Assembly (NCBI GenBank): GCA_963978905.1
Contig: OZ022261.1
Span: forward strand, 26,595,686 to 26,659,685
Direction: 5' to 3'
From: Trichostrongylus colubriformis
Taxonomy: Eukaryota > Nematoda > Chromadorea > Rhabditida > Trichostrongylidae
Length of the DNA stretch: 64,000 nt
The notes beneath the pieces are model-generated. The model worked only from the letters and a program-made list of their open reading frames with translations, made no database searches and was not told the DNA's origin. The translations under genes were made by a program, and so were the position numbers. Positions 8,901 to 20,200 of the stretch are shown here, one piece after another (the stretch's first letter is position 1; each line of letters opens with the position of its first letter).

Positions 8901-11900
8901 ACGTTATAAGTACGACGCAACCATTCTCAAATGTTATCGTCTTGTGTTTCTCCATGATGCAACGATACTCGGGAACTCTTCAAAGTTATGTATTGAATTT
9001 ATGAAATTGCAGAAAGGGTTGAGATTTATGAGCATACTTCATCTTCGCCGTAAGTAGGCCATCTGCAGTAGAAGAACATTGGGTGTTTCCGCCACACCCA
9101 TCCAGCGCATGCAAAAGGGCGGGGAGACCCGCGATTCAGAGTACTTCCACCAATGGTGATACGGCAGATGCTTATGTTAAGATACATCTTCAATGGCACA
9201 GTGTACGAATATTCGGCCCTCTGTACGGCCGCACTTCAAGGGGCAAAAATTTATCACGTTTCCGAATTCTTTATTGGAACGGACGCTAATTTATTCAGTA
9301 TAGAATCGCAATTCATTGATAAGATCGAGAGGCTGTCTTACTGAATAAGGGCGCACTTTCAGTGAGATATTTCAGCACCATCCTATCTACAACCACAGCT
9401 AAACCACAAACTCCGCCGCAAATTTTCGCATCAGAGGTTTCGATCTTGGAGAACAAAGTAAGAGCTTCTTGTTTACTTTCATAATGAGCCAATATAGTCA
9501 TTCGAAATTGTTAATTCGTGTTTAACTAGATAGCTCAACTCAGCCTCGGCATGGATAAATCCGAGGATGTGACCGCAGAAGTGGATGAGATTGTGCCTCA
9601 TATCAATGAAAACGACATTAGTGCCATTGCCAGTAAGCATTAAATACATCGTGCAGCCTTTAAACAGTGAAAATAACTTCTCTATTGTTATCACAGAGGA
9701 AAAATTCACGAATCCTCGAGATTGGCGTCTCGATGACAGGACTATCAATGACACTGACATAATGCCAGAACGCCAAGTGGCATGCTCTAATGCCACGATC
9801 ATTGCTGTGAGTCTGAACAATGAAGTTCCACTAATAAATATTTGTAATTGTGTAACATTAGTTATTTTTTCGATACTTGCAAAAAATTTGTGAAAGTCCT
9901 GCATGGGGCAAACGCTGGCAAATTTTCGCTCTTTTCTCAATGTATTTCTTGGGAGAGTGTGGCGCGCAAAGTCAAAGGTCAAAGTTGGAACTTTCGTTGG
10001 CTCACCTTAGAATCCTGTAATTTCTGTGCGATGTAGGTGCCGATGCGACGTTAAGACTTCGGCTGTTCGCGCCATGCTGAAGTTCTTTGGTGTGAATCAA
10101 AACATTAGATCTGAGTTATCGTGTCGACGCGAACTGAGTCGCTGTTCGCGATGAGCGCCTTGCTGGTCTGTTGTGAATTGACCGCACGCTAGGGAGTGCG
10201 GCAACCGCATCCTCACGTGATCAGACCTAATTCGAGTGTCCTCACGCCACCCAGTGTCCATTTACCACTTTGTGACGCTGCATTCCTTAGTTGCCACATC
10301 CATTTGCTGAAGTCACTGACTGCGAAACGGTAACTATGTAGTGGTGAGGCGTACCACCAGTACGGCCTCATCAAATCTATCCACTTGCGAATTTTATGAG
10401 CTCATCCAGATCACTCATTCAAGGGAAGGCGTAGACACAAAAATTATAATTACCATCAAATTGGTGATTTATAATATACGCGTTTTTGTTGCAGTCTCAA
10501 AGCAAGTGTTCGTGGACGGGTGTAGAGCATCTGCTTGTGGTGTGGTCGTTTGCCTCTCTGTTGGTGTGGATTGTTATGATCGGAGTCTGCTTCTACAGAC
10601 AGACTAATAAACCAGCTTGGATGGAATACAGGTGAGTTGCTCAGCCACCTTTTTGTTATTTTCACTTTCACAAAGAACATTTCCAAGTTCCAATCGTTGC
10701 GGATTTTCGCGTCAATAGCGATGCCGTGCAGCTTATCACTGCATCACCTCCGGTCGCACGAAACACGCGGAAAAATCCACTACTATACGTGAATCTCAAT
10801 ATTGCCTATTAGGTCATAGACATTGCGCTACTAGCTGTCTAGTTATCGTCGCGAAAAAGGCGTTAAAGGCACCAGTAGGGGTAAGAGAAAACTGAGATAT
10901 GGGAGTACAAGTTCTCTGAGACGATCCTCCTACTTCAGAGGAGGTCACATGAGGCGAAAATCGCATTGAAAAAACGCGGCTTGGGGTCTTATAGCGACCC
11001 CGCAGGTCGGCATGCCGTTATGCGGTTTTGCGGCCGAGGGAGTCGCTGTGGAGGGGCGGGATAACGATTGCGGCCGGCGGGTTCAGACCCTGGCCTGTCT
11101 TCAGTCCACTCCGGCTAGTGACGCAGAGGACGAGAGAGAGGAGGGGATTTTCGAGTTCCTATCCTCGGTTTCTTCGCGGTTTCATGTCGTTCTTTCTCTA
11201 CTACCACATTTCAACAACAGAGCACATCTACTATCATACACCACAGTCTGTCGAATTTAGCCATTCTGGTGTCTTTAAGGTTTGAAACTCACGTTGCCTT
11301 ATGGAGCTGCAAACACTTAATGTTACCGAAAGCGGTAATTTTGGTCATTTGTAGAATTTGAAGGTCAAGATGCTCAGTTGTGTAACAACAGAGAAAGAAC
11401 TGGATGGAAGGGCTGAAAACGTAAGAAATAGGTTCTCCCTTCTCACTCTTTCCCTTTTGCATGCTATAGATCACAACCGTCACGGGTAAATGCAGAAAAC
11501 GACGGCTATGCTGGTAACCTCGAACGATGTACTGCCCGCACAGCAAATCAGCCACTTAGGCGTTGCAGCTGAGAAGTGAAGCACGATGTGATGGCGATAA
11601 AGGCTCGAAGGGGCGCGCGTTCACTGCGGATTTCGTCATAGACTTCTCTTCTGAGCTCGAATCTTCTTTTACAGAGAACAACTTTCCTGAATCGATTTTT
11701 TGTTGCCATCCTTCGGGTGCCGCTAAGGGCACATCACGCGTTCTTCACAAAGTGAGCCTGAGGTGGTTTGTCACTGGAATGAGAGCATAAGCCTTTTCGT
11801 GTTCTTTGGCGCACCATTGAGTGTAACTAAATAAATAAATAAATAAATAAAAAGGAGTGTGTCGGTCCCGCCCCTTTGCACCTAGGGGGTGTGGTCGACG

Positions 11901-14120
11901 CCACCAGTGCTTTTCCATCAGTAATGATCTACGAACTTTTTTCATGAACTACTGCAGACAGTCCTACTAAGGATTCTTCTGATTGAAGTATACGTATTTC
12001 AGAGAGCGTGAATTGCAACGAATGGCTCAGTCCCGAGTTCTGCAGCATGAACATCCATGGGTTCATGCAGATGCATTTGAAGAGACACGATGTAAAAACA
12101 AGAACGAACTTACCATGATTCAAGGCACATTTTAAGTGGCCTTTCAAGCTCACCGCTATGCGGAACTGTCATCACAACAAATACATACAGTACGCATGAG
12201 TCATGCCATTACTGCAATTGTTCATATTTACTACTGTTAGCTTTCATCGCATTTGTTGCAATTTTTGATTTCTTAATTGTATTTGTATCAATGGGAGCAA
12301 TAGAGATCTTTCATTAGCTACATGAGCCACGGCTAATTCGTCAATAAGTTCCCAAAAATTCTTATTTCACTTATGAAGTGTGTTCACTTTCACTTATGTC
12401 TGTGGAAATGTTACAAGTATGTTTTTAATGAAATCTTCGGCTTGATTCTATCTGAAATTGGTTTTTACAAGGTGGTCGCTATGAAGTAACTGTTTGCTCC
12501 TGCGTGTTTTGTTCAGTATGTCATCATATCACTCAATGAACGAAAGGGTTTTATCAGCAATACAGATAGCGTACTCTCAGGAGAATTAGGTGACTGTCAT
12601 CGTTGGAACACTGCTATTTACACGCTCTCACGTTTTATTTGCTTTTTTCTTGCTGAGCAGCGACCCCGACAAGGTCGCAAGTATTCTTGAAACAGGAACA
12701 AATTTGAATTTCTACAGCAGGATGATCCCTGAGGAATTTCTCAATACTCATTTCGTGGAGTCAAAGGAAGAACATCTGGACGATTTTCTTGCTGTGCGAG
12801 GTATGCATTGGTTAATTTTTTCATGGATTTATTGCATCGATTTTTACACCGAGGAAAATCTATCAGGCAGGATTCACTAGCTTTCACCAACCTTTTGAAC
12901 CTATGCTCTGTGAGCGAATAGGTGTTATTGCGCGTTCGAAATAAATTTTGGCCACTAGAAGCTTTCAAACTCACACAATCAGTCATTCGGTGGCTTAAGT
13001 AGGATATTTTCTAAACTCTTTTTTGGAAGCGTAAACAGTAAACATCATGCACTACTGTGGAACTACAGTTACTTCGGCCCGGATTTTAGACATAACAAAA
13101 AGCACCTAATGAAGTGGAAAGCGTTTCCTCACAGTACTGTCACAGATGAATTTTGATGAATTACACCATTACAAGGCAACTGCAATTGCTCTCGCTGACC
13201 TGTCTTATCTGCAAAGCTAACTTGCAGAGCGTTCGATATAGGCCATCATGGAGTCCTTCTTCCCCAATGCCTTGATTCAGTTTGAAGTTACCCTGAGCGG
13301 TAAGAAGGGAAATCAGAACTAGGAGACATTAAATGTAAAAAAAAAGATAAAAAAGGTAAGCGAAGTGATTGACGAATTCCAAAGAAATGACCTGTGGCAA
13401 CATCCCACTCTGAAGAACGCGTCTCGGGCTTTTCGCCGTATCGCCTGGGCGCGTTTCGATGCGAAGAGTAGTTTTGGTGGGTGGGGCTAACACCATGGTT
13501 GGCAAACTTATTGTTAGCTGGACATTCCCTCTCAGTAACGCAGAGGGGGCAAAGCACGTTTTCAGTATGAGAAGGCAGATGCTATTTCTTGAATTTTTAC
13601 CGTTTCACTGCATTATTTCTGTATTGCTGGTCTACTTGATGTCTCGATTTCACATCTACCATCTTCAAAGCATCTTTAAAGGTGTCATCGAGTCATCTTT
13701 GATGCGCTTTTCACTCGAGACCACGACACATACTTACTCTTTAGCCAAAAGTTCGTAATGTTCCATTGTAAACATATTTCACCCTCCTGAGTTCTCAAGA
13801 TCAAGTGGCAACTGTTGAATAATACAACTCTTATGGAGTCCGGGGCACGCCGTTCTCATCGGGAATTCCGCCACGGAGAGTCTTTTCAGACACAAAGCTT
13901 TCATTTGCGAGACCAATTTTAGGGGTTCTGATTACCCACGTTACCCCAATCACTGTCTTCAAACTCATCGGGAATAGCCAATTTTGTCCTAAGTTAAGAC
14001 CTAGCGTACAGACACTTTCTAAAGATATCAAGTGTAAATTCGAATTTTTCGAGTCACAAACCTTTTTCTTACCCTTTCGCTTATTTTACCATTCAGTGTT
14101 TCACTTAATATTATTATTAC

Positions 14121-14206
<86 letters not shown>

Positions 14207-17200
14207 TTGTTATAATTATTATTATATTTTATTATAATTGTTATTATTATATTTTATTCTATTATTATGTTAATAGTAGTATAACAATATAGTAGTACGA
14301 TAACATAATAATATAATAATACAATATTGATAAATAAATAATGTACATATCAATGATATAATAGTACAGTAATAACTCTTAGCTTCAAAGCCTTTGCTTA
14401 TAACTAATTTTTCTTGTGTAGCAAGTTGACGCTGTTTGCGGATGTTACTATGCGGTCGATCCTAGCCTTGACGGCGAAGCCACTGCTAGCCTTTCTTTGA
14501 GGAACTTCATGAAATTAGCGCGTTGGCGACATTGTGTCCCAATGCTGGGACGCACATTTCCTGCCGCTTGGGACAATGCGTCCCAGTGGTGGGATGCAGC
14601 ACAGAAACTTCCTTTTATCAACTGATTTGAAATCTACAAATAGTCGGTTTTGATCAACATTCACAAGGGTATCTAGGGTGAGGATGGTCCGCTTACATCT
14701 TTTCAATAAGTTTTTTTTTCATGCCTTGGGTATATACGATACCGCGGGTTTTTTGTTTTCTGTTTTCCACATTGTTCCCTTCATCTTTCGACGACGCTTA
14801 TATATATTTTCGATAGAGCTTTTTCTGCTTTATGTAACGCTACTATCTGTTTTTCGATTCCTTTGATTTTGTAATATTTACGAGGTTTGCAAATGAAGTA
14901 TGCTGAAGCAAAATTGGCACTTCCGACACTTCATCTTCCTCGTCTGCTATGGAGATCAAAAAATGTATGTGCCTATGTTTTCGAGCGAGCTTGTTCAGCT
15001 CTACAAAACAGTTACATTTGAAGGGTTCTTGTGAAAAACAGATAACAGAAAAACTTCGGGAACTTTTTTCCTCAACCCAATAGAAGTGATCTTCACAGGG
15101 AAAAAAGTTTTTGTTGGAAAGATATTTATGACCTAGAATATACAAAACTTCTAGAAACTCACATAACAAATAAATTTACGTAATAGGTAATACATGGTTA
15201 AGTACTTCCCATCACTACCATGCAGTATTCTCTTATATAAGCCTCTGAGGGATATCCACAATTTCTCAGTACTCAATTTTGGATTAGCGCTCAAGATAGG
15301 CGCAAAATTCAGCGAGTTTGGAAAGGTGGTATCAAGAACTGCTTTCTGGGACAATGCGTCCATGTTGGGACGCAATTCTCGGCATGGGCGAGCGCGCGAT
15401 GTTCCACGTGGCAGACACGTGAAAAAACACGCGGTCACCAACGTGTTAACTAACTAGAGGTGCTGTGAAAACTGTTATACAATTTCACTATGTTTAACCA
15501 ATTCATCAAGTATTTTTACCGTCGAGGAAAATAATTATTGAACCGTGAATTCGCTCAGGTGTTCCATGGTTGGTCCGAAAAATGATATCTGGGAAACTGC
15601 GAAATGGTCAGTTTCTATTGAAGCAGAATTCTGAAGGAGGTTACATGTGAGTTTTGTTTCTCACTCAAAGTGTTCGTAATTAAGTTGGCTCTCTATACAA
15701 ATCCGTAAAACTTACTCATGATACCTTTGAGAAGGTACCTATACGTTCGTTCAAGGAAGCATGTCGCCCATAGAGGTCCAACGGTTGAGAAGGCTAAGTC
15801 TCCTCTAGAAACACCACCCACTACAAATCTTCCGAGAGCCAAAAAGTTGTACCAAATCATGCCCTCTTATCTGATAGCCTGACTGAACTGTTTAAAGGCA
15901 CCAGTAGGGGTAAGGGAAAACTAAGATCTGTGCGCTGCGCCGGGGCGCTCTGAGAACGAACCTTCTACTTCAGAAGGCGTCATACGTGGCGAAAATCACA
16001 TTAAAAAAATGCGGTTTGGGGTCTTATGACGAGCCCGCAGCACGGCATGTCGTTATGCGGTTATACGGCCGGGGGAGTCGCCGTGGAGGGGCGGGACAAT
16101 AATCGCGGCCGGCTGGTTCACAAGATTATAAGTATCCGACGCGGCGATTGATTACAGTACCCTCTCGTCAGATTGATGCAATCACGCACGCACACACATT
16201 CTGCGTCACAGAACAGCAAATATAGCTCAGTTCATTTCTGCGTCACTGTGCAGCGAATTGCTATTGTTTTTCAGTATATTTGCTTTCTTTGTGTTATACG
16301 TTTTGCTCGTTTTTGTTCTTTTTCATCGTTATTTTGTGTGTGCGCTGCGCCGGGTCGAGAACTTGTGCATTTGTTTCAGGCTCCAGTGTTAAACGAATGA
16401 GGTTGATTTTGTCCAAAGATATGTACGAACACACACTTATGTATCTTCCTTTTCTACTGCGGTTGGTTCTTGTAGTAATCCTTTCGGTCATATACCAACT
16501 TTCAAAATGCTTCCTCTTGTATTGTTGAGCAAATGCTTTATTTGTGCAACTTTGTGTAACTTCCTTTCGAATATTTAGAACGATTACGATTTTTATTGTT
16601 CTTCTGATTACCCGGAATCACAGTCACTTTTTCTTATTGTTCTTGTCAGTAGCAGGGACACAGTACATAACCGTATCACCGGGTTTTCATTTAATAATGA
16701 AAGTACATACGTGTACAGCGCGGATCCTAAAAATAGTTTTAAAGTAGGTAATATAGCGAGCTATGGAAAACTGAACAAGAACGACACTGCGTTGGAAAAA
16801 CTCCACAGAGACGCAAACGGCCTAAATATTCGGGAAGTTAGACAAAGTTGCACAAGTAATGCGTTTGCTCAACAACACAGAAACATTTAGAGAGTAGGAA
16901 TAAATCGACCGAAGAGCAAAATCATCGGACAAAAGCAACTTCATCATTAAGAGCCAGAAATAAGTGAATAATTTCTCGATCCGACGCAGCGCAATCAAAC
17001 AAAATAACGATGAAAAGGAACAAAAACGAGCAAATTGTAGGACACAAAAAAAAACTAAAAACCTTGAAAATCACAAGCAATGTGCTGCACAGTGACGCAG
17101 AAACCAACTAGCTATATTTGCTGTACTGTAACGCAGAATGTGTGTGCGTACGTGGTTGCATCAATCTGACGAGCGGGTACTGTAATCAAGCGCCGCGTCG

Positions 17201-20200
17201 GAAACTTATGATCTTGGGGCTGGTTCAGACACTGGCCTGCCTTCAGTACATTCCGGTTAGAGACGCAGAGGACGAGAGAGAAGGGGGATTTCCGAGTTCC
17301 TAATTCTCGGTTTTTTCCCAGTTTCATGTTGTTCTTCCTCTACTGTTTATTGCTGAGCACCTCTACTTTCCTAATCCCCCAATTTGCCAAATTTACCCCT
17401 ACCGGTGTCTTCAAGGCTAGTATGTCACGCGATGGGACGGCGCGCGACCGTTACACATCGGAATCAGCAAGTTGTTTGCCACACCCGGAGCACTTCGCGT
17501 ATGTCGGTGACTCTATTCGAGTGTCCTGTCACATAACCTTGCAAACTGGAGAGCTGTCAATTAATAAGTCATAACACAATTAATAGGTCATAACAATTCT
17601 AAGTGATGATCGAACCGGGTACTTCCTACTGAACAAGTCGGTATGGTAGGATTGTTGCACATGCATACTGGATAATTCCTCCGCAATGACTTGTTTTTGG
17701 TGACGTTTTTGTGGTTATATGGCCATTCTAGTTCACCAGTTGCCTGGCACTGCACGCATTATACAATCGGTGTCAGTAGGTCACTCATAAGAGCTTTCTT
17801 CTGAAAACTTTACTCATCAGTATCTCGCACGTGGTGCTGTGAAATTTTTACGTTTGTAGTATCACCCACCAGTCGGAATGTTCCATGCACAAATCGATAA
17901 TATCCATCGATAAGATCGATATCCCATTGTTCCATTCAAATTTCACCTTTGTACCTAGCATAATCCACCTACTGGAATGGTCCCTTACCCATCCTCGGTC
18001 CTCTACACAAAAACCGATCATTTCAGTCGATATCAATCAATACTCATAATCTATGCATTTTACTTGCACAGTTCTGTTCACCTATTGGTGTGGTCAAATG
18101 GTCGTTCCCTCCCTCTAGTATATGGTACAATTGTTCCAGTCTCAACACCGTCTCACATCGTATCGCTCTTAAGCTTGAAGTTCTCATTCTCGTTTAACAA
18201 CTTTTGCTCCATGAAAGTGCAGCGCAGTTTATGCCAGTAAGTGCCATCACCACCACATACCTAAGAAGTCATTTTCTATTTAGGCACCGCCCGCCTTGAC
18301 CCCTTGTATGTCCACTCCTTGTGTGTTGCCTCTCCTTTTATCAATCCTTTTCCCGCTCCAAACTCACTGAACTAAATCACAAATTTTGTTGCTCAAGCTC
18401 GGTCCTTCATCGCAAAAGCTCCGCCCATCGTTGAAAATTTTCGTGTTTCCATAGCGCTACACAGATACTGCTAACCACTTCGACTTTTCTCCCTGTCTCT
18501 AAATTACTCTCGAAAAGATTGCACTTCTGCAGTGAGTATCTCCGACTAGCAACACGCTCCGCCCATTCTGGGCGGGTTTCCGTCCTTTTCAAGTATGTTC
18601 GAGGTAGCTTGGATGTTGGTCATCTCCACCCGCTCCTAGTGCCGCGTTAAGCTGCATTATGGATTTTCGTTGTAGGGATCTCCCATTCGTTATTTTGGAG
18701 CCGAATGAAATGTGCATTTTACTTCCTGCACCATGCCCTACCCATTCCAAACTGATTCCATTTTCATGGGTTGTTTGTCATGTAGTCCTAATTTTGTCAC
18801 AAGCGGACAGACGGACGGACAGACAGGCGAAGCGTTTTCTATATATGGTAGGGATTTTGATGATTTCTGTATCAGCAAAAATAACAAATTTGCATTATAT
18901 CAAATGAACCTAGCGAGACTTTTTTGAGCTACTAGTAAGACTCAGCATAGTTTTGATTTGAATACATGATGATTTATCCACAGAGAATTTTCTTTCTTCA
19001 AGTCGGCCTTGATAGACACGCACTTGTTAGCTCGCAAGTATGCCCATTTTAGTCATTCGAAGCACAGTGAACTGAGTACCTCATGGAGAGATACGATACT
19101 AGCCCTACTAATTGACAAAACAACCTTGCCTCACGTGTTTAGCTCTGATGTTCTCTATCCTGAATGTACTACGTGGGGTAATTAGAACAATTGTTGAATG
19201 TGAAAGTAAAAGGATTGAGTAATACGGCAGCGTAGAAAACGGAATGAAATGGTTGAAAGGCAAAGCAATGCATCGCTCTCCGTTTGTTTCTTGGTCAGTG
19301 AGAATTAGAGCCAAGCGAACCTGTGGTGTGCCGCAGTCATGCATAGCACATGGCACGCTCGCCGTGGGAGCAGCTCGGCGCGGCCCACAATACGTGTGAA
19401 ATTATTCGCGGCGCGCCTTCTATCACGAAGCGCACCACACACGACCCTTAAATTCCGACGTTGACTTATACAGGGGGTGCCAAAAAAAAAGTAATTTTGT
19501 CTCCTCCACTTTCGACCCCATTTAGCCAAACTACAGTAAATTCTATTGAAGTATTCTCATCCCCAGAATCAAGAGCAGACCTAACTCTATCACTATACTC
19601 CGTGGCAGCCTCCTGCACGAGCAGGAACGGGAGCAAGGAAAGACTGAACAAGATGTATCACCTCAACTGGGCAAAATCCGAAATTTCTTCGCCCTCTTTC
19701 ACAACCTTGCTGACGTCCGTTCAATCTGGGTACCTAAGGGGATTCATACCGGATGGTGTTCTTTAACATTGCGTTTTTCCCGGGTTCCCAGCGCCCTTCG
19801 TTTCCAAGAGCCAAAACGTTCCCCTACCACTGAAACCCCTCCGGAGGCGGATTTGAGGCATGAAAATGATACTTCGGATCATAGCAGCCTTGTCCAAGCA
19901 GCAGGGGCTCTATGACTTCCAAGAACCGAAGGGCCAACCCTCAGGAAGCTTCCCACAAAAGACCTACCACGGAGCTTGGCTCCACTGTTTTTAGCGAATT
20001 TTCAAATGTAGGTACTCCGAAGCCCGACTGCGCCGAATGAAACCTCCATATTTTTATGAACATGAACGTGAGGAGCCACAGCTTGTTCCTGCTTTTAGAG
20101 GAACATTTCGGGAATGTTTTGCCCCAATACTTTTATCTCTTTCGTTTCCCTACGTTTTGTAAAATTGGCAGATGTGAGCCGTGGGCAAAATTACTTCTTT

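Noticed and set aside
9479..9982. 167-codon minus-strand frame
   Set aside because: It is the antisense of the plus-strand ectodomain exon 9657-9806, which has splice sites and phase continuity. No family resemblance on the minus strand.
19461..19766. 101-codon frame in the CAGGGGGTGCC element as a transposase
   Set aside because: It shows no DDE/D or helix-turn-helix pattern and overlaps the TIR itself.
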